A stretch of DNA of 64,000 bases, taken from NCBI RefSeq assembly GCF_001540865.1, contig NC_033628.1, positions 5,878,231-5,942,230 of the forward strand. Reading direction: 5' to 3'. A program made the translations under genes and the position numbers. The notes beneath the pieces are model-generated. The model was not told where the DNA came from and ran no database searches. It saw nothing but the letters and a program-made list of their open reading frames with translations. The stretch comes from Ananas comosus. Lineage: Eukaryota; Streptophyta; Magnoliopsida; Poales; Bromeliaceae. Positions 22,938 through 34,857 of the stretch are shown one piece after another; positions within the stretch are counted from its first letter, which is position 1, and each line of letters opens with the position of its first letter.

Positions 22938-23404
22938 TGTTGGCATTCGGTTAAATCGAATCGGGTACGCCCATAAGCGGGTTCGATCCGACGGATATTA
23001 TGTTATCTAATTGGATTGGAATTAATCTCGCTTTCAAATTAGAAAGCTAATTAGAGATAAATCTAATCATATTAGGATAACAAATAATAACCGATTTGGC
23101 CTTATCTCTAACGCTATTAGGATTTTAGAATTCCTTATAAATAGACGGGCGATCCCACATGTAACGATATATACGGAAAGAACAAAAAAAAAAAGAGAGA
23201 AACAACATCCTCCATTGACCTATTATTCTAGAGGGACTTGCACGGTGGATTTGCGATCGCGCTCGTTTGTAGTTCGATCCACCGCGAGTTTGGGGAGTTA
23301 GAAGATTTTCAAGGAAGATTCAAGGACACGTAAATCAATCTATCCGATCCGGCTCGAATCGCTTCCGAAAAAGGTACGAACCGAATACTTCCGCTGCGTT
23401 CTAC
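22938..23404 (+). mobile_element. Ty1/copia-type solo LTR (or LTR remnant)
   Basis: It runs from TGTTGGCATTC (directly after the N gap) to CCGCTGCGTTCTACA (23404), the usual TGTTG...CTACA ends of short copia LTRs. A TATA-like TTATAAATAGACGG lies at 23134-23147. No primer-binding site follows, so it is probably a solo LTR. The left target site is hidden in the gap and cannot be checked. Confidence 0.65.
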
Positions 23405-23447
23405 ATATATAAAATCAAATATTTTTTTTGATAACTAATGTATAGGG

Positions 23448-24262
23448 TAGAGGTGGAAACAAGCTGAGCTCGAGCGAGCTTACATCAGTTCAAATTCGTC
23501 TTAAAATTAATTTCGAGCCTAAATTTAGACTCAAGCTTGGCTTGAAATTAATTTGAGCCAAGCTCGAGTGAGCCTAATTTCGAGTCGAAGCGAGCTCGAG
23601 TCCTAAAAGAGCCGCTTGAAATTCTCAACATCGTACAATCAATAGTTTAATTTGTATAGAACATTATCTACAATTTGATGCAAAAGCATATCTATTAGTT
23701 CAAAATACAGAATAATTATATAAAATATGGTGTTATAATATATAGAAAAATAACTTATGAGTTGAATATCTAATCATTTCAGCCTTGCTTGTCTTCTCTT
23801 CCGTTTTCAATCTCCACATTATTCTTTTTCATCTATGCGGTCAAAAAACAAATAAATTATATAAGTAAATATTGAATTAAACTATCCAATCATATATAAC
23901 TAAAATCAAATTTTTGTATAAACAATAATTTTTTATCTTAAAAATATTTTGTATATTTTCTCAAGCATACAACTAAGGGTGCGTTTGGTTCGAGTTATCC
24001 TGGCAGGATTACAGACAATCCTATTAGGATAACTGTGTTTGGTTAATCCGCTATGTAATCTAGTCGTTAATGTAGCATTACAAATCGAGCAGGATTACAT
24101 CGAAAATATTAACGGGAGGAGGGTCGTGTATCTTGCATTACTGAAACCCGTTAATACTACGTATTATATAAAATGACAATTTTACCCTCCAACAACCCAA
24201 AATCTAATTAACAGCATTATTTTCATCTCTCTAGACTTCCCCTCTCCCCCTCTCTCTCGCAC

Positions 24263-24295
<33 letters not shown>

Positions 24296-24663
24296 NNNNN
24301 NNNNNNNNNNNNNNNNNNNNCCATTAGATTATACTATTCAACCAACCATCCACTCAACCCTAGGGGGTCCACATCATCCTAACCGCATATCTCTTAATCC
24401 AATAGCTAAAATATACAAGCACCAATAATTTGGTACTTTTAAAAGCATAGGAGCTCAATTATATATATATATATATATATATATTTCGAGTTTTTCAAGC
24501 CTAATTCGAGCGAGCTGAGTAATACTCAAGCTCGCATTGAAATGAATTTCGAGCTCTTTTTTTTTTATTCAAGCACGGCTCATTTAATTTCGAGTCGAGC
24601 TCGTGCGAGTAAAATATCGAGCCGAACATGAGCCGGCTCGCTCATTTGCCAGACCTAGCCCTA
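23448..24663. mobile_element. hAT-like nonautonomous element with 8-bp target duplication
   Basis: GTATAGGG occurs on both flanks (23440-23447 and 24664-24671), a perfect 8-bp duplication. The left end is TAGAGGTGGAAACAAGC; the right end, read inverted, is TAGGGCTAGGTCTGGCAAAT. Subterminal regions are full of CGAGC/GCTCG repeats (23470-23620 and 24490-24640), as in other hAT elements. The middle carries further repeats (23985 onwards), a 25-N gap and a MITE, so it is a nest. Confidence 0.75.
23985..24462. mobile_element. nested MITEs and 25-N gap inside the hAT-like element
   Basis: 23985-24295 begins GTGCGTTTGGTTCGAGTTAT and ends in (CT)n at a 25-N gap (24296-24320); only one end is visible. 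After the gap, 24321-24462 repeats the interior and right end of the MITE at 17005-17218 (CCATTAGATTATACTATTCA, GGTACTTTTAAAAGCATAGG) and again borders (TA)n. Confidence 0.65.
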
Positions 24664-24950
24664 GTATAGGGCTTCCGGGTCAGGCTCGGCCGGACTTGAA
24701 TAAGTCTAAACAGGCTAAGAAATCTTACTTTGGTAATTAATGTATTAGGCTTCCGGGTTGGGTCCAAGCCGGACTGGAATTTGTCCAAATAGGCCCAAGA
24801 TTTTTTGAGACCTAATATTGTAATTCCAGCCCAGCCTCAAAGTCATACTTTTGGTATCCGAAAGCTGGCCCATAAATGGCTTATCAGGCCGAGGTCTGTT
24901 TTGGCCCAGGACTAGTTCCACCCTAGGTCCCTTCCAAGGCCCAGTCATTT

Positions 24951-25277
24951 ATAGCACGTGCGCCGCCCGTCACAACAAAGTCGGTTCGTCTACACGTGTG
25001 GGCCGCGGGGACGCTGATTACGTGGCGTACACGTCTTCGGAACCCCCGAACCCGTGTGGGGCCGACGAAGCCGACCAATCACAAGCCGGAGTGGTGCTAA
25101 ATTTTGTTGTACCCGCGGGACAACCTACCGGATTCATTGAACAACTCGGACTCCGCCACTCGCCTATAAATAGCCCCCGACCCCCTCTAATTTGTGCGTT
25201 TGTTCTTTCGCTGGCCCCCAATTCTTTCAAGTTTCTGTGCGTCTCCGCCCCCAACCCCTACGAAACCCTAACCCTAG
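24951..25277 (+). promoter_or_regulatory. promoter-like block: G-box-type ACGT sites, TATA box, telobox
   Basis: CACGTG at 24955 and ACACGTGTGGGCC near 24993 contain ACGT cores of G-box/ABRE type. TATAAATA lies at 25165-25172 (context CTCGCCTATAAATAGCCCCC). About 95 bp downstream is AAACCCTAACCCTAG (25263-25277), a telobox usually near transcription starts of growth-related plant genes. The strand is inferred from the TATA orientation and from the gene starting at 26075. The 800 bp in between hold a poly-T run (25419-25442), a MITE piece and an N, so whether this promoter drives that gene is not certain. Confidence 0.5.
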
Positions 25278-25705
25278 CGACTCCGCCCCAATCAAAATCC
25301 CCTCAACCCCGCGCTCTTTCCCGCTCGATCGTCCCCCCTCGCCAGCTTGAGTAGATCGCCTGCTCGTGATCGTCGTCTTCTTCTTCTTCTTCTTCTTCTT
25401 CTTCTTCAAGCGATTAGGGTTTTTTTTTTTTTTTTTTTTTTTCTTTTGTTTGAATGAAACAAAAGAGGAGGAGGAGGACAAGGACGGAGAGGAAGGGGAG
25501 ACGTAAAGAGGAGGCCAAGTGTTAGTAAAAGGGGGGGAGTAAATGCGAGGAAGACGTGGAGCATTTTGAGGAGCGAGCTTGTGACTCTTATTAGGAAATG
25601 GTTTCGTCATTTCAGTGGATTCGGTCCACCACGTGGCCTGTGGACCAGGAGGACACGTGGAGGATCGCGGGTGGTTTTGGGTTCATAAGTGTTCAACCAA
25701 CTTGC

Positions 25706-25999
25706 GGTCAGTAAGCTATCGTTTGATTCGGAAAAATAAACAAAAAGTGGTTATTACAGGAATGGATATAAATTGAGATATAAGCGGGGATTAGATTAAT
25801 TTTGCATTTGGATGAAAATTGAATTATTACTGAGAATAAAAAAAAATAGCATTTGGTTATATAAGATGGAATAAAAATTAAAATTGGTAGTTATAGATAA
25901 AAAATAATGATATTATTCCTTTCTTTATATTAAAATTTAAATTTTTATATTTTATATTTGTATTTTAGAATTTAAAATCTCAAATTTACAATTTTAAAA
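25706..25999. mobile_element. truncated MITE ending at a single N
   Basis: AAGCTATCGTTTGATTCGG and 'GGTTATTACAGGAATGGATA' resemble the left ends of the elements at 20146 and 12781. The right half is missing: the AT-rich interior stops at the lone N (26000), directly followed by GGGGGGGCCGCGATCC of a different character. This marks a contig join in the 5' region of the next gene. Confidence 0.6.
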
Positions 26000-26074
26000 N
26001 GGGGGGGCCGCGATCCGTAGCTGGGCTTCCCTCGTTTTACCAGAGTTTTCAAGGAGGGGTTTGTCTCCGCGGCT

Positions 26075-29000
26075 ATGTCTCGGTGCTTCCCCTATCCGCC
26101 TCCCAAATACGACGAGGCTGAGATCGGATCCATTAAGGTTTGTTGAGCATTAATGCTGTTGCGAATCAATTTCTTGCATTCTTGCTCGACTCTCCCTTTT
26201 GGGTGATCGCTTAATGGATGGACTCTGTGATCTGTGTGCTTGTTGTATGTAACCAAGAAAACCCTAAAAATTTTGAGGAATACCTGTACATATGTTGCAA
26301 AAAGAAAAGAAATTAGAAGATGTACTTAAAAAGGTGTTTGTTGGAGATCTGGAGGCTGTTGGTTGTTTCTCCCCCCATCTTTCAACTACTTTGCTAACTT
26401 GCCCCTTAGTAGTAGTTATTGTTGTTTTTGGATTGTGGCTGAAATCCTTATCTTCTAGAGGTCTTGTTACTGGGCTTGAATGGTATTTTTGATTGCACGG
26501 CTGTTGAAGACTGGCCTGCTCAGTAGTGGTTTGCAGAGGTTTCTTTGCATGTTGATTTTGCCTGAGAGAATCTCTGTGGATTTTGTCGGGCTTGCATATC
26601 AGAGTAGGTTCAGCGATGCTCTAGTAGCAAATAACATTTTTCTTGGCCTTCCTGACTCTTCCTCTTTCTCTTCACCTTCCTCGGAAGAGCTAGGTATATG
26701 CCCAAATGTTGTTTATAAGCTTAATTGGGCTAGCTTAGCATTCTTGTAATAGCCCAATTATGGGTTGGATGGTAATTAGGTATATTTACTTTGTTTGCTG
26801 TCTGCGGAAGTTCGGTTAGTAGATAGTGCTTTGAATCCAGGGTATTTTGGTTAAATTCTGATATCACGGGCTGGGAAATTGTGTTGGCTCGTGGAACGTG
26901 AATGTCCAATTGCTGATTATTGTAGACGGCCAATAAATTTAAGGATGATTGATTATACCTCAGTAACCAGTTTTTTCTCGCATCGTTACGGAGGATCAAG
27001 CGACTTTCTTGTTCTGATGTTAAACATTTTGTATTAGACACGTAGGGTGCTTTACAATGATTTCATAGAAAACTCTATTATAACTTCGGCTTCTCTTTCC
27101 TACTGATTGAAGAGTAACCATTGGTGCTGCTGTCATTTCCATGTATTTCAGGAAGCTAATTTTACAAAAATAATAATTATTTTACGTTATTGACACTAAC
27201 AAGTTTTACTTCGAGATAATTTTGGATGTAATTCTTGAGACTACATGACATGCTCGTCAAATCAAGATCTAAAATTTTCGTCTGGCATGCGATAAGTGAC
27301 CATTTTCTATGAAGTTTTTCTGATAGTGTATTCTGGTGCGGATGTTAGCACTTTCCTGTTGTTGGCATATAATTTCTTTTCACCCACCTGCTTGCTGCAT
27401 AGGCTATTAAGGGGTTGTTCAACTTTTCCTGAGGTTTTCAATCAATATATTTTACTATATTGAATTTTGATTTTGATTTTTGATGTATAAAAAATATTTT
27501 GATTATTGGTACTTCTCCATCTGTTTTGTTTTTTGGTTTCTACATCTAGAAGTATGGCTCTTTCTCTTTGTTATTAAACTTGTTTTGAAGTGTGTGGCTT
27601 TCTAATTGTTCAATGTTAGATACCTAGATATTTGCTTCATCTGGATTGCTCGTCATCGCAATTTAGGTTAAAAGGAAAAAGAAAAGAATGCATGTATAAA
27701 TTGAGATTGGCTTCCATCCTTTGGCGACATTTAGACATGTGGTTCAGAAGTCTAGTCATATTATTCTGCCAGCAGATTCCCTTTTTGATTTTTCTTTTCA
27801 TGTCCGTATGATGTTTTAGTATTCCTGCTGCTTTTCATTGTTATGTCAGTTGATCCACTGCTTCTAAATGTGAGAGATACAGAGTTGGAATTTTTTGTGT
27901 TCTCTTTCTAGTTCATTTTATTTCCTCTTGTTTTACTTGCCTATTCAATGTCAGAGGAAAAGGAGCTAAAAGACCATGCCTTTTCTTATCATTGTTTGTT
28001 TTGGTTTTCCAATGCTGCATTTTTCTACCCTGAAACTTATCTTTCATAGTATTGTTTTGAACAAATCTATCTCTTTACCAGTTTGATCATTTTCTTCATG
28101 AGAAGAAGTTTGGGCTTCAAAATAAAGCTATCTTATTATGCATGGTGAAGCTTTACATCTTTCTGCTGCTTTTTGTGCTCGTTTTATTTGTGTGCGTGTG
28201 TTTTCTTCACTTGATTGTTGGTTTCTCCAACAAGCTGCCCATTGTTGTGAAATTTTTGGCTTGTATGTCATCAGTGGCTCCAGGTGCATAGAAATAATTG
28301 AGGACCTCTCTTTATTTGGATATTTCAGTTCCAAGAACTTAACAGGGAGTTGAACTTTCCTTTTAAGTGGTGAAATCTCCCTTTATGACCTAGGTTTTAC
28401 TGGAATTACTGATATTCCTTTTTCCTAGATCCAGAATGGTGTCAAACAATGAGCCTTATGTAGAGATTAGTATGGTAAAAAATACGGTATCATCTCGTGA
28501 AGGATCCTAATAAAATTTTGACATAATATCTGTCATTTAATTGTTTAAGTTGTTCAGAATGGTGTTTTACTTTTCCCTTAGTACTGTGGTAGAGTTGAGT
28601 CACATCTTAATAGAGGAGTTGACGTGTTGAAAGGATAGTGGTTTCTAAGCAAAGAGTTTACTCTTTTGTTATACCTCGGAAAGCCGCATGTTCTCTTTGT
28701 ACATTGTGCTAACGACATTGTCCGAAAAATGGATGGTGTGATTTCATCCTGCAGTTGTGTGATGAATAATGCTTCATGCTTGTTATTTGCTTCCTCCTGT
28801 CTATTCTGAAAGCCGGAATTGACAATTGATTTGGTGGCTCTGAAGCTCCTGAAAGAGCAGGAAAAGGCCAAAGAAAAGAACCGGAGGAAAGAGAAGAAGA
28901 GGGAGAAGAAAGAAAAGAAGGCTGCCCTCAAGGAGCTTGAGAACTCTGAACGTTCAAAACATGAGCTTAAGAAGAGAAAATATGAGGAGAGTACAACAAA

Positions 29001-29920
29001 AACACCAAACAGCTCAGCAGAGCAGCTTGAGAGGAGTGGCCTCACAGAAGAACTTGAGCTGCCATATGCCACGCAGGCTGCTGATAACTCCCCTGAGAGA
29101 TCTCAGGACAGTAATAAGAGGAGAAAGATCGCTCCATCGCCTGGCCCTAGCCAATCAAACAATAATGGTAGTTACTCTTGTTTCATTTATCTAGTTGTGC
29201 TTCTGAATTTCTTTCCTGTACATATTTGTTGACTCTTATCTTTTATAATTTTATAATGAAGGGATTATTCTACGCATCAAGCTGCCAACAGCGAAGCATA
29301 CACAGAGAGATACGGAGCCGCCTGCTGCCACCTTCCCCTTGGCGAATTTGATGGTTCCTGAGCGGGCGGCTGTACTGAAACAAAGGGAACTGGAGTTGAC
29401 CAGGCTCCAGCAACAAGGTGGCGATTTCGAGCCCTGTGTAAGAAGGGAGCAAAGTGAGCATAAGACGAATTTCGGGTACCAACAAGATGACTCGCAACCT
29501 GCCTGCATTCCCCAATGTAAGGCAAGTGATCAGGAGCCGCAGCCTGCTTGCAAGGAAGAAGAACCCTGCTTCTCTGGCAGGAGTGGCGAAGCCGCCCCCC
29601 TCAAATCGGAGGATGGCCGAGCCCATACCAGGAGGAAGCTCAGTCGAATTGAGAAGAAGGAAAGACAGTTTATGGATTTGATTATGAACTGGAACCCCCC
29701 TCGGCTGGAGCAGTTTGAAGATTCAGATCTTGTTGATCAGGAGTGGCTATTTGCGACTTCTGCGAGACCCTCAAAACCCAACCCGCAAAACCAGGACAGA
29801 GTTGGTAAAGAGGAAGGCCTTTTGAGTCGTGAGAATGGCATGGTCTCGTCGCTGCAGCCGCGGGCATGCTATCTGCCTGAACTCGGGATTTATCAGTTGC
29901 CGTATGTAATTCCATATTGA
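26075..29920 (+). CDS. lysine/glutamate-rich nuclear-type protein, MSRCFP family, 358 aa in three exons
   Basis: Exons 26075-26137, 28813-29167 and 29262-29920 join in phase (63 + 355 + 659 nt) through GT-AG introns of 2675 and 94 bp. The start MSRCFPYPPPKYDEAE is a conserved N-terminus of a plant family often labelled 'myb-like protein X', though it has no MYB domain. Residues about 33-60 are a charged run (KNRRKEKKREKKEKK), likely nuclear-targeting and helical. After the second junction comes IILRIKLP, also conserved. Near the end is DLIMNWNPPRLEQFEDSDLV with QEWLF, resembling the family's conserved C-terminal block; the protein ends YVIPY. The molecular role is unknown to me. All splice sites are canonical and no internal stop is seen, so this looks functional. 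The ATG lies only 75 bp after a lone N (26000), so the 5'UTR is uncertain. Confidence 0.85.
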
Positions 29921-30355
29921 AATCTTCTACTGTTATACCTTACATGGAGTTGGGAGAGAAAGAGAGGAGGTTGGGAGGGAAGTTTTGATATTTTTTTCTT
30001 TTTTTATAATTTGTCCGTCTCCCTCTCCGTAATGTGCGGTGGAAAGAGATTCGGTGGAAAGAGATTGGTATTTGTTGAGTTGGAAAAGCTGTGAATATAA
30101 TTTCAATTTATTTGTCTCCTCCTTCCAAATTGCGGATCGTAGGTGGTTTAACTTTCTTCTTATTTGCCTCTCTTGTTTGCCTGGCTTTACTATTTGAGCA
30201 GCAAAGTTTGGAACACGATGTATGCACTTTTCGTTTGTTACGAATGTGGCCCGTATTGTAACGCTTTTTCCTTTTCTGCTTGTCTGATGATGGATCGTAA
30301 CGCTTTCTCCTTTGCTGCTTGTCTGATGGATCGATTTCTTTAGTCCTCACCATTA
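29921..30355 (+). other. 3' UTR region with a short direct duplication
   Basis: Downstream of the stop at 29920, T-rich sequence of 3'UTR type. 'GTAACGCTTTTTCCTTTTCT' with GCTTGTCTGATGATGGATC (from about 30259) is repeated as GTAACGCTTTCTCCTTTGCT with GCTTGTCTGATGGATC (from about 30297), a tandem duplication of about 40 bp. GGAAAGAGATTCGGTGGAAA near 30040 is another short doublet. A polyadenylation site cannot be placed with confidence. Confidence 0.5.
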
Positions 30356-30865
30356 AATTCCAGCGGCAACTGAATTGGTTGTTGTGATTAAATCATCACT
30401 TCGTCCAAATTTCTCACAGAACCTCTCTCTGCCGACGGCTTTAGTGGGTTATTTAGGTAAAAAAAAAAACTGATTGCAAGCCAAATGTCCTGTGGCCGGT
30501 GAATTAGCCGGAAAGTATTCGTGGACTGCTAGAAAACTAATTAGATTTGTTTGTCCTACGGTTGAGAGTAAAACTCTCTTTAATTTTCTACTAACTGAGC
30601 GGCCATATTTCCATCTATTTTTAAGCTAAATCCGACCAATGGGACTGCACTTTTTGTATCCGGTGTGACCGTTTGTTCACTGAGGTCGGAGAATTCCTGG
30701 TATTTCAACTTTGAACCTTTTTTGATTAATAGACTTATAAGATGTTATAATTATAATAAAAGTTGTCCTCTGAAATAATTATTTATAAATATTAGATCCA
30801 AATGGTCGTTTTCTAAATGCGCTAAATCGTTCACCACCACTTGATTCAAAATATTAAAATATTTA

Positions 30866-31218
30866 GAAAAAACTTTAAATATCACCCCTGTAGTTTCGCA
30901 CTTTTTTATTTAATACCTTATGATTTAAAGTGTTTCAATTTAGTACCCTATTGTTTCATTTTTCTCTTTTTATTATTCCTTCAACTAATTTTCTTTCGTT
31001 AAATTAGTGACAAAGTTAAAACTAAAAGGTGCTAAACTAAATATTCGATAAACGTGAGGTATCTGAAGTTTTGTGTATATAATTAAACAAAATGTTACCA
31101 GAGGAGCTGACGAAAAGAGAAAAATGAAACCACATGGTACTAAATTAATACACTTTAAACCACATGATATTAAAGGAAGAAAGTGTGAAACCATAGTAGT
31201 GGTATTTGAAGTTTACCC
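30866..31218. mobile_element. Mutator-type MITE with perfect 9-bp target duplication
   Basis: AAATATTTA flanks both sides (30857-30865 and 31219-31227). The terminal arms (CTTTAAATATCACCCCTGTA and GGTATTTGAAGTTTACCC) and inner phrases (GATTTAAAGTGTTTCAATTT / AATACACTTTAAACCACATG) are inverted copies. It is a shorter relative of 21066-21588. It encodes nothing. It lies about 950 bp beyond the stop codon of the 26075-29920 gene. Confidence 0.88.
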
Positions 31219-31227
31219 AAATATTTA

Positions 31228-32524
31228 TGGTACTTAAAGCGATAAATTATATACTATTTTTAAATACGGAATAATCCTTTAAAGTTCGGAATAAGAAAAA
31301 TATAAGTTATGTAATGCGGTTATTGATTTATCGCTTTTGGAAAATAATGAATCATATTCACTGTTTTCTAAAAGTGATAAATTAATAACCACCTTAGCCA
31401 AATTTTACAAATAAAAATTTTGGATGTCTACATTTATAGTTGAAAACTTTGATAGGCCTAAAGCTTCCAATTTAGAGTTTATTATTATTATTATTATTAC
31501 GATTATTACTATTATCTATCTATACAAAGTATAATTTAAGAATTCTTGCAAACATACGATTCCGTTGGCTTTTCCAATTGTCACGCTTCCCTCTTCTCCC
31601 CTTCTCTCTCCCCTCTCTCTTTTCCCTTCTCTCTCCCCACTCTCTCAGACTCTTTGGAAGACTTTTATCTCTTCTCCTACAACCTACAGCTGGCCCCTAC
31701 TCTCTCTCTTCCTCCCCCAGGTGGCCCTCCCTCTCTCTCTCTATTATCTTTCTACCTCTCTCCTCCCTCTCTCTCTCTATTATCTTTCTATCTTTCTCCT
31801 CCCTCTCTCTATTATCTCTCTCATTCTCTGTTACCTCCTATCTCTTTCTCTCTGTTCTAAATAATTACCTATATTCTACCTCTCTCTCTCTTCAGTTATT
31901 ATTTATACTTTACCTCTCTCTCTCTCACACGCACATATCTTATGAGATTTTTTATATCTTACAAGATTCTTATCTCTTTTTTCTCTTTTTGAAGGCAATA
32001 TTTTTCTCTCTTTCTTTTCTACTTACTCTCTTATATCTTGCTTGGTTGGCCGTAAAATGTGCCGGAAATTATTTTTTGGCTTGAAAAAATCATGAAGGAA
32101 AATAGTGTCTTCGTACTTGGCCAATTTTCAGCAGAAAATGAAAACTCAATGTGTAAAACTTTTTCATTTATTTCTTTCTAGTAACCCAAATAAATATTAA
32201 TTTTTTAGTTTAATCAAACAAATATATATTGATGAAAAATTATTTTTTTCTTATAAACTGAACACTAAGAAACGTAAAACTTTTTTTCCACCAAAGTTTT
32301 TTTCAAAGAAAACGTAAAACAGATGTCAGCAAGATGAGAAATAAAAATAAAAAGGAAAATAGAAAAGGATAAAGAAGGGAAGCAGGAGCCAAAGAGAGGC
32401 GAGCGGCAATTCCGACGACCGCCATGGTAGGGTCTAGAACTAGATGGAGATGAGGGTACCTAGGTGGTGGGAAAGAGAACTACAGTGGAGTCAGGAAGCT
32501 AAGAAGCTTCTGGATTAGACGACC
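31228..32524. other. unassigned, with CT-rich low-complexity tract
   Basis: 31575-31930 is almost purely pyrimidine (CTCTCTCTCTATTATCTTTC repeated). It yields long but meaningless leucine/serine/proline frames in all three plus frames. There is (ATT)n at 31478-31498. Otherwise AT-rich. I see no gene. Confidence 0.7.
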
Positions 32525-34857
32525 TCGGGTCTCCCCCTTTTTGTCAAAAATTGCCAAAACAGAGCATATAGAGAGAAAACACACTAGAAAACATATTAGA
32601 AAATATATAGGAATTTTTAGAGAGAGAAAGAGAGCAATTTGATTTTGGATTTGGGAGAGAAACAAATGAATGAACCGGTTAACCGTTCTTAGAATTCAAA
32701 TTTTTTTTCAAAAATCCTTCAAAATTAAATTAATTTCATAAAAATTCAGGATTGTACTCCAAAAATTATTATGATGAAGATAACATATTATAAGATTTCA
32801 AAATACATCAAAATATCAAAATTTTGTTATCAAAAATAACCTAATGATTTAAAATCATCAAGATGTAACGGTTAATGAAAAATGACTTATAGAAATTCGG
32901 CAAAATTGACACTAATTTGTCGCAACTCGTTCAAAATAGAGATTTAACTAATATGATACCGGGGGTGGCTCTTTGAGCATCTCTTTGAGCATCTTTTCAT
33001 CTTATCACCTTATAACTCCGAAAATTCTAAAATATTTATTTTTCCAACCTTTTCGGCTTTTTAATTAAATTCCATGTGGTAGCTTCACACACTTACCGGA
33101 AGACCCGGGTGGTAGCTTTTTCCTACATGTGGTGGTAGTTTTCACACTCCTTTTAGGATGCAACTTTTTTCACATCTTTTAAACATAGGAGTATCATTTT
33201 CCTTTTTTTTTAAAATAATTTCAAACTACCCCTAAATTAGACAATCTCACAGTTGAAAGTAATTTTGACAAAAATTTAGTCGATTAGTGAATATCTATCC
33301 ATCATATCCAACACACACAACCAAGATGAATTAATCACCAAAAGATCAAAATGATTTCAAAATTTTGTTGAATATATGTATTAAGAATTCATATAATAAA
33401 TTATCGTCAAAATAATAAAAAGTGAGTAAAATCGATAATTAATATGAATTTAATTCAAGATGAATTCCGGTTAAAACACTTTGAAAAATTCTAATCTCCC
33501 CCCCAAAAAAATTTTCAATCGTCTCCTTCCTCAACGAAAAATTTTAAATTCCCAAACGCTTTTCCTCAAAAAACAAATAAAATTCAAGAACCAAAAATCA
33601 TCTAAATATGTAATGCAATGAATAAAAATATGCAACAAGCACCAATCAAAACATTTACATAAAAAAAATCAAAAACGAACTAAGATGTAGAACAAGGAAA
33701 GATATCACCTTTCCGAATCCAAACTTGTCGGATTTTGTGTTGTGTTGTCTTGTCGACGTTAGGTGCGGTTTGCTTTGATTTTTGATCAACCGTTGGTCAT
33801 TTCGTCGCTTGAGGCTTCTGTCGAACTTCATATTTTGCATTAGAAATCCGGTTTGCTTGTGGCTTAGGTAGGACTTGGCGTTGTGCTCGACTCAATTGAT
33901 TTTGCTTTTGATTCCGTGGGGGAAGTTGAGTTGTAGATGATGCCGATTAATGTTGCGAAGTTGCCAATTGATTCTTCTTTGTCTTGTTCGGGCAACTCCT
34001 TTTGATGTGTCCTTTTGATGCCACATTTATGACACACATTCTCTTTCAAAGTTGTTGAGACTTTAGAATTTGACTTTTGATCCTTCTCAACATACGTTCT
34101 TTCATACCCGACACCCAATTTGTTCGTTTGGCCTAATCCGAGCATATGATCTAATTTCTTTGAACCGGAAGAGAATTTTTGTATGTCAGATTGAAGTTGA
34201 CGAACTTGATTGGTCAATGACTTGTTGGATGTGTGCGATTCCTCAAATTGTTGCTCCAAAAATCCAACCTTGTCTTTATACGATTTGATCGTTGATTCCG
34301 CTTCATCAAGTTTCTCTTGGAAGATTAAGTTATTCTTAGAAATCAATTCCTTTTCCTCCTCAAGAGCACTGTTCATTGTCTTCAAAGTTTTGTTCTCCTC
34401 TTCAATGTCCAATAACCGACGCCTCAACTTCTTATTGAGCTTGGTCATCTTTTTCGAATCAATAAGAAGTTGGTTGTATGCTTCCGCTATATCCTCGTCG
34501 TTTGACTCCTCCTCGCTTTCACCGATATCGCTCGAAGTACCTTGCACGGAAGGAGAAATACTAGAATTAGAAACAATTGAGGATAAGCACATAACATTAG
34601 ACGAAGGCAAAGAATTATTAGCAAGTAAAGCAATATGATCATCCTTTTCTTCGTCACTTGAAGATGATTCACTCGAAGTAGAATCATCCCAAGTTTTTGC
34701 TTGCAAAGCCTTTTGTCTATAAGTCTTCTTAGAAGGACAATCCGTTGCAATGTGACCGTAGCTTTTACATTTGTAGCATTGGATTTTTCCTTCAAATTCG
34801 TCTTTTTCATTCAAAGACTTTGCAAGTTTTTTATCCTTAGATTTTAAATTAGAGGAA
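32525..34857 (-). mobile_element. nonautonomous SIRE-like copia element, interior fragment
   Basis: The minus strand carries gag (next feature), then about 1.3 kb of AT-rich non-coding sequence, then a polypurine tract AAAAAGGGGGAGA (near 32533-32545) where the 3' LTR should begin. The non-coding part matches 55400-56450 closely in reverse complement (for example GTGAAAACTACCACCACATG and the GGGGGAG context). There is no protease, integrase, RT or RNase H between gag and the polypurine tract, and no room for them. The upstream end is cut at 34857/34858 by a gypsy LTR in plus orientation that interrupts gag. Confidence 0.8.
33864..34857 (-). pseudogene. copia gag, C-terminal two thirds
   Basis: An open frame of about 316 codons (34814-33864) shows CYKCKSYGHIATDC, a CX2CX4HX4C zinc knuckle, then an acidic serine-rich stretch (SSESSSSDEEKDD), a long coiled coil (NKKLRRRLLDIEEENKTLK and onward, about residues 120-215) and GSKKLDHMLGLGQTNKLG. 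These are features of SIRE-type gag. The second knuckle begins CHKCGIK, but a frameshift destroys the remainder. The region before the first knuckle continues to 34857, where a gypsy LTR begins. Compare the other copy at 53384-55363, which is about 85-90% alike by eye. Confidence 0.85.

Noticed and set aside
21980..22954. Long open frames on both strands (over 300 codons)
   Set aside because: They are almost entirely N. Only about 60 real codons exist and they show no domain.
24296..24320. Possible contig-overlap duplication as at the other 25-N gap
   Set aside because: The flanks differ ((CT)n on the left, MITE interior on the right), so no overlap can be shown.
25263..25277. Telomeric repeat remnant (AAACCCTAACCCTAG)
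   Set aside because: Just two units, in a promoter-like context downstream of a TATA box. A telobox fits better than an interstitial telomere.
28578..29072. 164-codon minus-strand frame
   Set aside because: Antisense shadow of exon 2 of the 26075-29920 gene. The plus strand has conserved motifs and matching splice phases.
31546..32084. Three overlapping plus-strand frames up to 168 codons
   Set aside because: Pyrimidine-rich low-complexity DNA encodes serine/leucine/proline in every frame; no domain is present.
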